Assembly: GCF_000422545.1 (NCBI RefSeq)
Contig: NZ_AULZ01000005.1
Coordinates: 225,838 to 289,837 of the forward strand
From: Desulfocurvibacter africanus subsp. africanus DSM 2603
GTDB taxonomy: Bacteria > Desulfobacterota > Desulfovibrionia > Desulfovibrionales > Desulfovibrionaceae
Direction of reading: 5' to 3'
Length of the DNA stretch: 64,000 nucleotides
Positions 1 through 8,692 of this stretch are shown here, piece after piece. The position numbers were made by a program, and so were the translations under genes. Positions within the stretch are counted from its first letter, which is position 1; each line of letters opens with the position of its first letter. Under the pieces are notes generated by a model, which was not told the DNA's origin, made no database searches, and was given only the letters and a program-made list of their open reading frames with translations.

Positions 1-1
1 C

Positions 2-1459
2 CAGGGCTTCGTCATGGCCTTCGTGGTGCTGCCCGACGGCGCGTCCCTGGATCGCACGGACGCCCTGACGCGGGCCGCCGAGGAATTCTTCCTCAACCAT
101 CCGGCAGTGGAAAACACCGTCGTGCTGGGCGGCCTCGACTTCCTGAGTGGCGGCATCACCAGCACCAGCGCCAGCAGCATGTTCGTCAAACTCAAGCCCT
201 TCGAGCAGCGCCAAGGGCCGGGCATGAGCGCGCAGGCCGTGGCCGGCGCAGCCTACATGAACTTCGCCGGGCGGGGCGACGGCATGGTCCTGGCCTTCAA
301 CCCGCCGTCCATCCAGGGCCTGGGCACCCGCGCAGGTTTCCAGATGGAATTGCAGGCCAGGGGCGGCGGCAGCATCGAAGAGCTGGCCAACACCGGCAAC
401 CAGTTCATCGGCGCGGCCAACGCGAGCGGCCAGCTGGCCGGCGTGCGCGGCACGCTGCGTGTCACGCAGCCGCAACTGTTCGTGGACCTGAACCGCGACA
501 AGACCAAGATGATGGGCGTGCAGGTGGCCAGCGTGTTCGACGCCATGCAGGCCTATCTGAGTTCGCTGTACGTCAACGACTTCAACAAGTACGGGCGCAT
601 CTGGCGCGTGCAGTTGCAGGCGGAGCCGGAATTCCGCGACAATCCTACGGATATCGGGCGCATCTTCGTGCGCAACGACCAGGGCCAGATGGTTCCGCTG
701 TCCGGCGTAACGGACGTGAGCTACCGCGCGGGCGCAAACGCCGTGTCGCGCTTCAACGGCTTCCCATCCATCCAGATATCCGGCGCGCCCGCGCCCGGCG
801 TGAGCAGCGGCGAGAGCTTGGATTTGATCAAGAAGCTCGCGGCCGAGACTCTGCCGCAGGGCTACGGCTTCGAGTGGAGCGGCGCATCCTACCAGGAAGT
901 CAAAGCCGGCAACCAGGCGCCCATGGTGCTGGCCTTCGGCATCGTGGTGGTCTTCCTGGTGCTGGCGGCCCAGTACGAGAAGTGGAGCCTGCCCATCGCC
1001 GTGCTCGGAGCACTGCCTATCGCCGTGCTCGGCGCGCTTGTGGCAGTGTGGATGCGCGGCCTGGCCCAGGACATCTACTTCCAGATCGGCCTGCTGACCC
1101 TTGTGGGCCTGTCGGCCAAGAACGCCATCCTCATCGTGGAGTTCTGCGTGTCCGCGCACCGCGAGGGCATGGGCGTGGTGGAAGCCGCCCTGGAGGCTGC
1201 GCGCCTGCGCTTCAGGCCCATCATCATGACCTCGCTGGCCTTCATCCTGGGCGTCGTGCCGCTGGCCATATCCACTGGCGCGGGTTCGGCCGCGCGCCAC
1301 TCCATCGGCACGGGCGTCATCGGCGGCATGATCGCCGCCACCTTCCTGGCTATCTTCTTCGTCCCGCTGTTCTTTGTGCTCATCCAGAAGGCCAGCGAGT
1401 TCGTTGTCCGGCGCGAGGAAACGATGCTCGAAAACCTGGACAAGCCGAAGAAGAAGTAG
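2..1459 (+). CDS. RND (HAE1/AcrB-type) efflux pump, C-terminal part
   Basis: The reading frame is already open at base 2, so the 5' half lies outside the window; about 485 residues of a protein normally near 1040 are present. This is the inner-membrane pump subunit of a tripartite proton-driven exporter. The visible part covers the end of the first periplasmic loop region (DGASLDRTDAL, aligning with the AcrB segment around LPAGATQERT), the second porter subdomains and docking region, and a C-terminal membrane block beginning near AFGIVVVFLVLAAQYEKW. The motif GLSAKNAILIVEF followed by RFRPIIMTSLAFILGVVPL is typical of HAE1 pumps. A strong hairpin terminator follows within 65 bases. The substrate cannot be read from the sequence, and the membrane-fusion partner is presumably upstream. 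Confidence 0.93.
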   Translation, partial: QGFVMAFVVLPDGASLDRTDALTRAAEEFFLNHPAVENTVVLGGLDFLSGGITSTSASSMFVKLKPFEQRQGPGMSAQAVAGAAYMNFAGRGDGMVLAFNPPSIQGLGTRAGFQMELQARGGGSIEELANTGNQFIGAANASGQLAGVRGTLRVTQPQLFVDLNRDKTKMMGVQVASVFDAMQAYLSSLYVNDFNKYGRIWRVQLQAEPEFRDNPTDIGRIFVRNDQGQMVPLSGVTDVSYRAGANAVSRFNGFPSIQISGAPAPGVSSGESLDLIKKLAAETLPQGYGFEWSGASYQEVKAGNQAPMVLAFGIVVVFLVLAAQYEKWSLPIAVLGALPIAVLGALVAVWMRGLAQDIYFQIGLLTLVGLSAKNAILIVEFCVSAHREGMGVVEAALEAARLRFRPIIMTSLAFILGVVPLAISTGAGSAARHSIGTGVIGGMIAATFLAIFFVPLFFVLIQKASEFVVRREETMLENLDKPKKK

Positions 1460-1519
1460 AGTTAGGATTCGTCGTTGAAAAAGCAGACATGAGGGCGGTA
1501 TGCCCTTGTGGATAAAAGG

Positions 1520-1552
1520 AAAGGCCGGTCAGCGGAATGCTGGCCGGCCTTT
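1520..1552 (+). terminator. Rho-independent terminator after the RND gene
   Basis: A 13-bp stem (arms AAGGCCGGTCAGC and GCTGGCCGGCCTT, one G-U pair) encloses a GGAAT loop and is followed by TTTCG. It sits about 60 bases after the stop codon of the efflux gene. Confidence 0.8.
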
Positions 1553-1602
1553 CGATAGATATTAATAAAGCACGAGGCAAAAATGAAGAAGTGGATAAGG
1601 AT

Positions 1603-2493
1603 TTAAAAAAGCGCCCGACAACTACTAAGCTTCTCATCAAGCTCTTTTACTAGCTTTTCAGATTCCAGAACAAGATTGATAACATCCGTTTTTAATATAT
1701 AAATTTTTTCCCCTTCTTTGTTTTTACCATTCCTATGAATTATATCATGCCTAGTAAGTATCCGCTTGCTTAGCTCCTGAATAGATGGAAATTCAATTTT
1801 AAATGTAGTGGTGTATATGTCTTTTGCCTTTCCAAGGTTATGCCAACTCATATCAAGAACAAACTCTTCAATTCGGGTGTTTATCGATTCAAATGTCGTA
1901 TATATTTCCGAGAGTTTAAATTTTTAGCCTTGAAAATCTTTAACACTTTGCACAAAATTACGCTTATATTCTTCGTTAAACCTAACCAAGCTGTAAAATG
2001 TATCAGAAAGATATGCTTTTAGAGCTGTAATATCATTTGCATATAACAGCTTATAAGCAGTGTACTCATAGCCTGTTGGATAAGTTGTCTCTAAAAGCTT
2101 ATTGATATCAATTGTTGCATCCTGAAAGGCATCCAGATGCTTAGCCGAGGAGAAAATCGCCTCTGAGAGGTAGTCATCAAAAAAATCTTCTGTAGGCTTC
2201 TTTGTCCAAGCGTCCGATATCTCCTCTAAATCTGATACGAGCTCTTTAATTGTCTCCTCTTCAACAACATCTCCAAACTCATTGCTCAATTCTTCAGCTG
2301 CGTCGTAGGGACCGCCATATATGTACTGATATCCACCCTCCCTTGACTCATATGGGGTGCGCTATGCCGGATTCTCATAATGGTCTAAGAACCAATTCCG
2401 CATTACATCAATCTTCTCTTCAGCATTCAAACCACTCAGCTCTTTCTTGGACACTGAACGACCAAAAAAATATGGATTCAAATTATTGGACAT
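1603..2493 (-). pseudogene. HEPN-like protein gene with two in-frame stop codons
   Basis: One reading frame runs from ATG at 2493 to a stop at 1603 and is interrupted by TAG at 2362-2364 and TAA at 1924-1926, with no frameshift. The N-terminal piece reads MSNNLNPYFFGRSVSKKE and continues through NWFLDHYENPA-stop-RTPYESREGGYQYIYGG; the C-terminal piece contains RHDIIHRNGKN, a pattern typical of HEPN domains (R-x4-6-H) found in many toxin or defence RNases. The N-terminal part resembles the HEPN-associated or HEPN/RES N-terminal domain; that assignment is from memory. The first stop fits a single GAG-to-TAG change. The region is far more AT-rich than its neighbours, suggesting horizontal acquisition followed by inactivation. 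An intact gene would encode about 296 residues. Confidence 0.7.
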
Positions 2494-2694
2494 ACAAAAT
2501 AGCCCCTAATTAGAGATATTCCCAAATTAATGCATGGTTTTACTTCACAAATATGCTTTGTAAATGCCAGTAAAACTCTTAGTGCACAGGAAGACCAAGC
2601 AGTATGCCACAAGGAAACGCCTTGACCGACCTAGGGTAACAATTCGTTATGAGAGTAAAAGGCATTTCAAAACCTGAGCACAGCCCCCCTCTCC

Positions 2695-3036
2695 TCAATC
2701 GACTATGAACAACTTGGCTCCCGTCGCGGTGTAGGACTGGTGGGCTTCCGCGTTGTCCGCGACCTGATAGCTCACACCGGGAGTCAGCGTGAATGTCCTG
2801 CCGTCCTCCAGGGTGGTCTCCAGCTTGCCCTCCAGACACAGCAGGATGTGCCCCTTGCTGCACCAGTGATCGGCCCGGTAGCCTGGCGAGTATTCGACCA
2901 TGCGCACCCGGATCGGGTTCTTGGGATCGCCGAAGGAGCGGGTGCGCCAGTAGGCGACGCCCGTGTCTCCCTTGTGCTCCGTCCTCTCCACATTGTCCCA
3001 GTCTGTCGTGCCGAACGGGATTTCATCCATTCTCAT
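2695..3036 (-). CDS. Small cupin-fold protein (DHCW-motif type)
   Basis: This 113-residue protein has a single cupin barrel. The segment YRADHWCSKGHILLCLEG resembles the motif of the DHCW-motif cupin family, and the second barrel half ends in YTATGAKLFIVD. Such cupins are single-domain proteins with an unknown substrate. The gene stands alone between the HEPN pseudogene and the terminator of the MCP operon, and its GC content is normal for the chromosome. The start at 3036 gives MRMDEIPFGTTDW; a start two codons later is also possible. No partner gene suggests a pathway. Confidence 0.8.
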   Translation of the reverse strand: MRMDEIPFGTTDWDNVERTEHKGDTGVAYWRTRSFGDPKNPIRVRMVEYSPGYRADHWCSKGHILLCLEGKLETTLEDGRTFTLTPGVSYQVADNAEAHQSYTATGAKLFIVD

Positions 3037-3439
3037 GGCGCTCTCCAGAAGTATCGGTGATTAGGCTTCAGGTTATCCTTAGCGGGTGGGACAAAAAAAG
3101 CAACTTTTGAGCGGTCTAATCGTTTGTAATCTTTAGGAGAGCTGAAGAAAATGAACAAGAGGGAGGGGGTTGTCACGGCTCGCGCAGCGCGGCATCTGCT
3201 TGCGCGTGCCGCTAACACGATTCACGCCAGCCCCATGAAGAATGGCTCTTTGACGGGCCACATAAGAAAAGGCCGAAAGGAGCAGGTTTGGCGGATCCTG
3301 GGCTGGGTGCCCGGAGGAGGGTGCTCCCTTCGGCCGGTATGAAAGTCGTGTGGAAGGAATCTCATTTATCCTTCCACCGATGGAAAAGCAAGTTATGTAT
3401 ACGCCTTGCACCACAAGGCCTGTGCAGGCTTCGATACGT
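3037..3439. other. Intergenic region between cupin gene and haem MCP
   Basis: It holds the likely terminator of the MCP operon (listed separately) and the cupin promoter. A 63-codon plus-strand frame at 3151-3342 has an AGGAG upstream but encodes a sequence with no recognisable features and overlaps the terminator stem, so it is not called as a gene. A small inverted repeat, GCCTTG/CAAGGC, lies at 3403-3419. Confidence 0.5.
3267..3335 (-). terminator. Terminator of the cytochrome-MCP operon
   Basis: Arms GGCCGAAAGGAGCA (3271-3284) and TGCTCCCTTCGGCC (3322-3335) pair with one internal mismatch around a 37-base loop. Read on the minus strand the stem is followed by TTTTCTTATG. It lies about 105 bases past the MCP stop codon. 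Confidence 0.5.
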
Positions 3440-5464
3440 TTAACTGGTCTGCATCTCACCGATGATGTGCTTGAGGTCGTGCGCCAGGCGCGCAAGATCC
3501 TGGATTGCAGAGGCCGACTGATTCATGGCCGAGGCCGTTTCACTGGCTATACGGTTGATGGATTCCGTAGAGCGGTTGATCTGTTCGCTGGCCGCGGATT
3601 GCTCTTCGCTGGCCGTGGCGATGGAACGCACCTGGTCGGCGGTCTCCTCTATCATGCGCACGATCTCGTGCAGGGCTTGTCCCGAGAGGTTGGCCTTCTC
3701 GGCGCTCAGGGCGATGGCCGCCACGGCTTCCTCGGTATTGTGCACGCTCTTGCGCGTGCTTTCCTGGATGGAAGCGATGTAGTCGCCGACTTCCCTGGTG
3801 GCGGCCATGGTCTTTTCGGCCAGCTTGCGCACTTCGTCGGCCACCACGGCGAAACCGCGGCCCGCGTCGCCGGCCCTGGCCGCCTCGATGGCCGCGTTGA
3901 GCGCCAGCAGGTTGGTCTGGTCCGCGATATCCTCGATGACCGTGATGATCTTGCCGATGCCCTCGGCCTGCTGACCCAGGTCGGTCATGTCCTTCTTCAG
4001 TCCGTCCGTCTGACCGGCCACTCGGTTTATGAGCGCCATGGCCTGCTCGACCACATCCTCGCCCTGCTGGGCCTTGTCCTTGGTTCGTTCGGCCAGTTCG
4101 GAAGCCCTGGACGCGGTCTTGGCCACTTCGAGCACCGAGGCGTTCATCTGCTCCATGGCGGTGGCCGCCTCGCCGGTCATGTTTTGCTGGGAATCCGCGC
4201 CGTGGCTTGACTGCTCTATCTGGGCCGCCAGTTCTTCGCTGGCCGAGGACACTTGGTCGGCCACGCTGTCCGCCTGCTGCGCCGCCGTGGCGATGCGCTC
4301 GTTCTGCTTTTCGATGAGCAACTGCTGGCTGCGGATATCCGTTAGGTCGGAGTACAGGGTGAAGGCGCCGATGAGCTTGCCGTCCAGGTCCAGGAGCGGT
4401 GCCACGTCGGCTCTGGCGTATTTCTGCTCGCCGGCCAGGTTCAAGAACTCGAGGTTGTGGTTCTGGATCGCCTTCTTCTCGCGCAGGGCTCGTCCCGTGG
4501 AGGTTTGGCGCTTGGGGTCGTTGTGGAAGAATTCGCCGACGATCATGCCGTGGTAGTCCTCGGGTTTGCCCTTGCGGCCGACGAGCGCCAGCGCCGCGGG
4601 CGTGACGAAGGTCAGGCGCTCGTTGGTGTCCGTGACCACGCAGGGCAGGGTCATGCCGCTCAGAATGCCCTTGGAGAATCCGAGCTGCTCTTTGAGCTTG
4701 GAGACCATGCTGGCGAGGTTGTTGGAAAGCTGGCCCAGCTCGTCGCTGTTGCTGATGTTGAAAGAGGCGGCGAAATCGCCGTCGGCCACGCGGTGGGCGG
4801 CGGAGTTGATGGACAGCAGAGGCCGTATGACCACGCGCTGTATGAAATAAAGGACCGCACCCATGAGCACGATCAGGCCGGTCAGGGAGATGGCCGCGGT
4901 CTCGAGGGCATTCGCTTGGATGGTGGACATGGTCGAGCTTACGTCCTGCATGACCACAAGCTCGCCCAATATGGGTTCGCTGGCGCCGTGACAGTGGTGA
5001 CAGGCCGGCTCGTTGGGGATCGACATGGTCCGCGCGAACCAGTCGCGGCCCTCCAGGGTCAGCAGGCGACCCTGCTCCAAAGGCTCCTTGAGGGATGCTT
5101 GGATCATTTCCGCCAGCTCAGGAGCGGCGGCGGACAGGAGGTCCTTGCGCAGGATGGACTTGTCGGTGGAGTAGGTGACGTTGCCCTTGTAGTTGGTCAG
5201 ATGAACGCGCACATCCGGGTATTTTTCAGCCAGGAAAGCGAACTCCGCGTTGGTGCCCTCGTCGTCGCCCACGACCATGGGTTTCTCCACGGCCATGCGG
5301 ATCAGCTCGGAAGCCCTGGTCACGGAGGCGTCGAGCTGGTCGACCATGCCGTCCCGCTGTAGAAAGGTGGTCATGCCGATGAGACAGATGAACACGACAA
5401 TGGAAATGCTGCTGATGAGCAACGAAATGCGTACGTTTAGATGGTGTCGGATGTAATCCAGCAT
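3440..5464 (-). CDS. Methyl-accepting chemotaxis protein with periplasmic CxxCH haem site and PAS domain
   Basis: A 674-residue transducer. Membrane helices at about 12-35 and 189-208 bracket a periplasmic domain that carries CHHCH at 155-159, a c-type haem attachment motif, in a Tll0287/DUF3365-like context. A HAMP linker (about 211-263) and a PAS domain (roughly 265-385) follow. The C-terminal signalling hairpin contains [19 protein letters not shown] and ends in a long coiled coil. Haem-binding MCPs such as DcrA of Desulfovibrio sense oxygen or redox potential; here the role is inferred from the motif. It starts 9 bases after a tetrahaem cytochrome gene, with a GGAG ribosome site, so the two are one operon. 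No CheR/B-tethering pentapeptide is evident at the C-terminus. Confidence 0.93.
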   Translation of the reverse strand: MLDYIRHHLNVRISLLISSISIVVFICLIGMTTFLQRDGMVDQLDASVTRASELIRMAVEKPMVVGDDEGTNAEFAFLAEKYPDVRVHLTNYKGNVTYSTDKSILRKDLLSAAAPELAEMIQASLKEPLEQGRLLTLEGRDWFARTMSIPNEPACHHCHGASEPILGELVVMQDVSSTMSTIQANALETAAISLTGLIVLMGAVLYFIQRVVIRPLLSINSAAHRVADGDFAASFNISNSDELGQLSNNLASMVSKLKEQLGFSKGILSGMTLPCVVTDTNERLTFVTPAALALVGRKGKPEDYHGMIVGEFFHNDPKRQTSTGRALREKKAIQNHNLEFLNLAGEQKYARADVAPLLDLDGKLIGAFTLYSDLTDIRSQQLLIEKQNERIATAAQQADSVADQVSSASEELAAQIEQSSHGADSQQNMTGEAATAMEQMNASVLEVAKTASRASELAERTKDKAQQGEDVVEQAMALINRVAGQTDGLKKDMTDLGQQAEGIGKIITVIEDIADQTNLLALNAAIEAARAGDAGRGFAVVADEVRKLAEKTMAATREVGDYIASIQESTRKSVHNTEEAVAAIALSAEKANLSGQALHEIVRMIEETADQVRSIATASEEQSAASEQINRSTESINRIASETASAMNQSASAIQDLARLAHDLKHIIGEMQTS

Positions 5465-5473
5465 TTCGGTCTC

Positions 5474-5944
5474 CTAATGCGCGCCGCTGTGCACAAGCGG
5501 CTTGAAGTTGAACGACCCTACACGCTCGGAGTTATGACAGGCCTCGCAGGCCTTTATGGTGATTTGACGACTGATGTGCGTCGGGTCGCCCGTTTCGGAG
5601 TGCTCCTTGCCGGGGCCGTGGCACGTCTCGCAGCCCACGTCCGCCAGGTGGGGCGTCTGCTCGATGCTCACGAAACCGCCCTGGCCGTAGCCTGTGGTGT
5701 GGCATGCATAGCACTCTTGCAATTCGTTGGGCTTGAGGTCGGAGGCCATCTTGGTCACGGCCTTCCAGGAGTAGGCCTTCTTGGAATGCTGGCTGTAGGC
5801 CGCATATTCGGATTCGTGGCATTGCGCACAGGCCTTGCTGCCCACGTAGGCGCTTCCGAATGCGATATCCGGGGATATGGCTAAAGAAAAAGTAAACAGA
5901 AGCAGACTGATCTGCTTGTAAATCCGCAAAGCATTCACTTCCAT
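5474..5944 (-). CDS. Periplasmic tetrahaem cytochrome c (c554-like)
   Basis: The start at 5944 (MEVNALRIYK) is chosen because AAAGAGG lies 8 bases upstream and a signal peptide follows at once (hydrophobic core ISLLLFTFSLAIS, cleavage probably near AFG-SAYV). A longer start at 5995 would bury the signal peptide. The mature protein of about 125 residues has four CxxCH sites (CAQCH, CYACH, CETCH, CEACH) with spacing like the cytochrome c554/c' domain. It should be a periplasmic electron carrier. It is the first gene of an operon with a haem-binding MCP, which suggests electron or ligand exchange with the receptor rather than a respiratory enzyme role; that is inference. Confidence 0.9.
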   Translation of the reverse strand: MEVNALRIYKQISLLLFTFSLAISPDIAFGSAYVGSKACAQCHESEYAAYSQHSKKAYSWKAVTKMASDLKPNELQECYACHTTGYGQGGFVSIEQTPHLADVGCETCHGPGKEHSETGDPTHISRQITIKACEACHNSERVGSFNFKPLVHSGAH

Positions 5945-6240
5945 GCACCATGCCTCTTTTTCAAATGCCATGAGCAAGCTGTAGCAATTAGCCAATTAAC
6001 CGCACGGACTCCTGGATGCGCCCGTCATCTGCTGAAAATCATGAAGCGAAAAAGACTATCCCAGCTCACATGCAATCCGCCGTGATTAAGAACAGCCTAC
6101 AAAATTGAAATGTAGCTACTAGTAATCTTGATAAATGTCAAAATTACGGCACAAAAAATGGATAGATCTATTTATGCTGAAATAGACATGAGGTTGAATA
6201 ACGACGTTGAATGCACGTTCAATATAGTGTGTTGCTGGTG

Positions 6241-7212
6241 CTATGCGCCCAGGATCATGTATTCCGCGTCGTCTTCCACTTTCAATGGCCTATCGGGAAT
6301 TCTGGCTGGATTGAAGGGCTCCAAAAGTTCGTGGATCTTTATCGAGCGTAGCTCCGGCATCAATTCGGCTTTCCAGGCCAAATATCCCAGCACTGCCTCG
6401 GGGCGTGCGCCGTTCGCACGAAGACGCCGGATCTCAAGGCTGCCGTGACGTTTGGACAGGCGCACACCCGTGCTGTCCACCAGGAGCGGAACGTGCAGGA
6501 AGTCAGGCGGATCATAGCCGAGCAGCTTGAACAGGGCGACCTGCGCGGGAGTGGAAGACAGAAGGTCGGCTCCACGCACCACCAGATTTATGTCCATTTC
6601 GCCGTCGTCCACCACCACGGCCAACTGGTAGGCATGCACGCCGTCGGAACGGCGCAGGGCGAAATCCCCCGCCGTAAGGGCTGGGTCCACTGTTATTCGC
6701 CCATGCAAAAGGTCCGTGAAGCTCACTGATTCGGCAGGGCAGCGCAGGCGCATGGCCGGGCTGCGGCCGGCGCGTTCCTTCTTCCGGCGCTCCTCTACAT
6801 TGAGCAGTCGGCACGCGCCGCCGTAAATCGGAGCCTCTTCTCCCGCATGCGGGGCCGAGGCAGCCGTGCGCAGTTCCTTGCGCGTGCAGTAGCAGGGATA
6901 GACCAGGCCGCGCTCGGCCAACCGGCTCAACGCCTCGTCGTAAAGGGCAAGGCGCTGGGACTGCACATACGGCTCGTACGGGCCGCCCTTGTCCGGTCCT
7001 TCGTCCCAATCCAGGCCGAGCCAGGCCAAGTCTTCCAGCAAACCCGCCATATACTCGGGCCGGGAGCGTTCCGGGTCCAGATCCTCGATGCGCAGGACCA
7101 TGCGCCCGCCTTGGGAACGCACGGCCAGCCAGCCAAGCAGCGCGGCCCAGGCGTTGCCGAGGTGCATGCTGCCCGTGGGGCTGGGGGCGAAACGTCCGCG
7201 AATGGCACGCAT
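6241..7212 (-). CDS. gluQ: Glutamyl-Q tRNA(Asp) synthetase
   Basis: This 323-residue protein is a glutamyl-tRNA synthetase paralogue lacking the anticodon-binding half. It activates glutamate and attaches it to the queuosine base of tRNA-Asp. The class I signatures are visible: RFAPSPTGSMHLGN at 7-20 (HIGH-like) and RLSKRHG (KMSKS-like). Zinc ligands C107, C109, Y130 and C134 match the C-x-C...Y-x3-C pattern of GluQ. Full GluRS would be about 470 residues, so the length supports gluQ. It is a single gene; the upstream region on its strand contains hairpins. Confidence 0.9.
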   Translation of the reverse strand: MRAIRGRFAPSPTGSMHLGNAWAALLGWLAVRSQGGRMVLRIEDLDPERSRPEYMAGLLEDLAWLGLDWDEGPDKGGPYEPYVQSQRLALYDEALSRLAERGLVYPCYCTRKELRTAASAPHAGEEAPIYGGACRLLNVEERRKKERAGRSPAMRLRCPAESVSFTDLLHGRITVDPALTAGDFALRRSDGVHAYQLAVVVDDGEMDINLVVRGADLLSSTPAQVALFKLLGYDPPDFLHVPLLVDSTGVRLSKRHGSLEIRRLRANGARPEAVLGYLAWKAELMPELRSIKIHELLEPFNPARIPDRPLKVEDDAEYMILGA

Positions 7213-7332
7213 ATATGTCTCTGGATATTAATATGTTGAAGCGCCGTTGGGCGCAGGTTTGGGTCGGCATTGAATCGCCAGCCGCGAGTGATGTCAACGG
7301 TTCCAGCCTACGGATGATGCCCGACAAAAGCA

Positions 7333-7373
7333 GCGGCGGCCGCGACCCGCAATAGTCGAGTCACGGCCGCCGC
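7333..7373. other. GC-rich inverted repeat upstream of gluQ
   Basis: Arms GCGGCGGCCGCGAC (7333-7346) and GTCACGGCCGCCGC (7360-7373) form a 14-position stem with one mismatch. On the minus strand it is followed by TGCTTTTG, which is weakly terminator-like, but no minus-strand gene is seen just upstream of it. Confidence 0.4.
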
Positions 7374-7516
7374 CATGGGGAGGTGTCGAACGAGTGCGCG
7401 GCGGCCCTGGCCCGGTGGGTCGTAGTTCCGCGTTTCAGGTTCGCTTAATACCACTATTTCGGCATTCCCGGCATGCCGAAAAATGCAATTCGCGACCGGC
7501 CGGCGACGAAATTGCC

Positions 7517-7548
7517 GGCAAAGATTGATTCGCGAATCAATCTTTGCC
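7517..7548. promoter_or_regulatory. 32-bp perfect palindrome between gluQ and dapF
   Basis: The arms GGCAAAGATTGATTCG and CGAATCAATCTTTGCC are exact reverse complements with no spacer. It is about 125 bases before the dapF start and 305 bases before gluQ. A zero-spacer palindrome of this length would suit a dimeric regulator site or extrude as a cruciform; no function is known. Confidence 0.5.
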
Positions 7549-7673
7549 AATCAATACCTTTCACCCGCGCTTTGTCAATGCTTTCCGGACCACCGCGACT
7601 TGCCTGCCCTCGACAGAGGCTTGCACTCTCTGTTATTTTGCGAGTCACTTTTGAAGCAGAGAGGCGCAAGCGC

Positions 7674-8522
7674 ATGTTGGATACCCTCGGGCAGCAGATG
7701 CCCTTCGTTAAGATGCAGGGCAGTGGCAACGACTTCGTGGTCATCGACAACCGCGACAGGCGCGTGCCGGTGGAAGCCATGGCCGACTGGGCAAAGGCCG
7801 TGTGCCGCAGAGCCTTCGGCATCGGCGCCGATGGCATATTTTTTCTTGAGAATCCGCCGGCCGACCGTCTCGGCGTGGATTTCGTCTGGCATTTCTACAA
7901 CGCGGACGGCTCGCGGGCCGAGATGTGCGGCAACGGCTCGCGTTGCGCCGCACGCCTGGCCTACCTGCTGGGCATGGCCCCGGCGCGCCATGTCATCGGC
8001 ACCGACGCCGGACCCGTGCGCGCCGAGGTGCTCGACTCCGGCCTGGTCAAAGTGCAGCTAACCCCGGCCAAGGACGCCCGCCTGGACATCGCCCTGCCCG
8101 CCGAGGACCAGACCTTGCGCGCCCATTTCGTGAACACCGGCGTGCCGCACACGGTCATCTTCGTGGACAACGTGGCCAAGGTGGACCTGCCCGACCTGGG
8201 CCGCACCGTGCGCTACCACGAAACCTTCCGGCCCAAGGGCACCAACGCGAACTTCGCCCAGGTGGTGGACAAGCAGACCATGCTGCTGCGCACCTACGAG
8301 CGCGGCGTGGAGGCCGAGACCTACGCCTGCGGCACCGGCGCGTCCGCCGCCGTGTACCTGTCGCACAAGCTTGGGCTGACCGGACCGGAGGTCAACGTGA
8401 CCACCAGCGGCGGCGAGCAGCTGACCATCAGCGTGGATGGGGACAACGTCTTCCTGGCCGGAGCCGCCACGGTCACGTTCACTGGGGATCTTTTGTTGGA
8501 GAGCGTCGGATTGAAGCTGTAG
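7674..8522 (+). CDS. dapF: Diaminopimelate epimerase
   Basis: It converts LL- to meso-diaminopimelate in lysine and peptidoglycan synthesis. The start at 7674 (MLDTLGQQMPFVKMQGSGND) gives 282 residues, the family length; the open frame extends upstream but without family similarity. The two active-site cysteines are visible: C85 in MCGNGSRC and C219 in YACGTGAS. The N-terminal KMQGSGNDFVVID signature is complete. It lies alone, with a terminator-like repeat immediately downstream. Confidence 0.96.
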   Translation: MLDTLGQQMPFVKMQGSGNDFVVIDNRDRRVPVEAMADWAKAVCRRAFGIGADGIFFLENPPADRLGVDFVWHFYNADGSRAEMCGNGSRCAARLAYLLGMAPARHVIGTDAGPVRAEVLDSGLVKVQLTPAKDARLDIALPAEDQTLRAHFVNTGVPHTVIFVDNVAKVDLPDLGRTVRYHETFRPKGTNANFAQVVDKQTMLLRTYERGVEAETYACGTGASAAVYLSHKLGLTGPEVNVTTSGGEQLTISVDGDNVFLAGAATVTFTGDLLLESVGLKL

Positions 8523-8538
8523 TAGTTTTAGGCTGTAG

Positions 8539-8603
8539 CCGGAGAGGGGCGTTGCCCCTCTCCGGACCTCTCCCCACCAGGACGTAACGACGCCCTGGAC
8601 CCC
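8539..8603 (-). repeat. Short form of the double-hairpin intergenic repeat
   Basis: Contains GGAGAGGGGC/GCCCCTCTCC and CCAGG...CCTGGACCCC hairpins. This is the short version of the repeat seen in full at 34178, 43038 and 56090, and it follows the dapF stop codon where a terminator is expected. Confidence 0.7.
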
Positions 8604-8692
8604 GTGTTTGGGACGTGAAGCCCATTTGTTCGGGTGCCGTCCATCCGCGCCGCCATTTCCTCCCCCACGACTTTCCTGTAAGGCTTCAGCCC

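Noticed and set aside
1603..1851. Treating the C-terminal HEPN piece as a separate small gene
   Set aside because: Sequence upstream of its ATG is coding-like and in frame with the larger N-terminal part across a single stop.
3151..3342. 63-codon plus-strand frame with AGGAG upstream
   Set aside because: No recognisable features, and it overlaps the MCP operon terminator stem.
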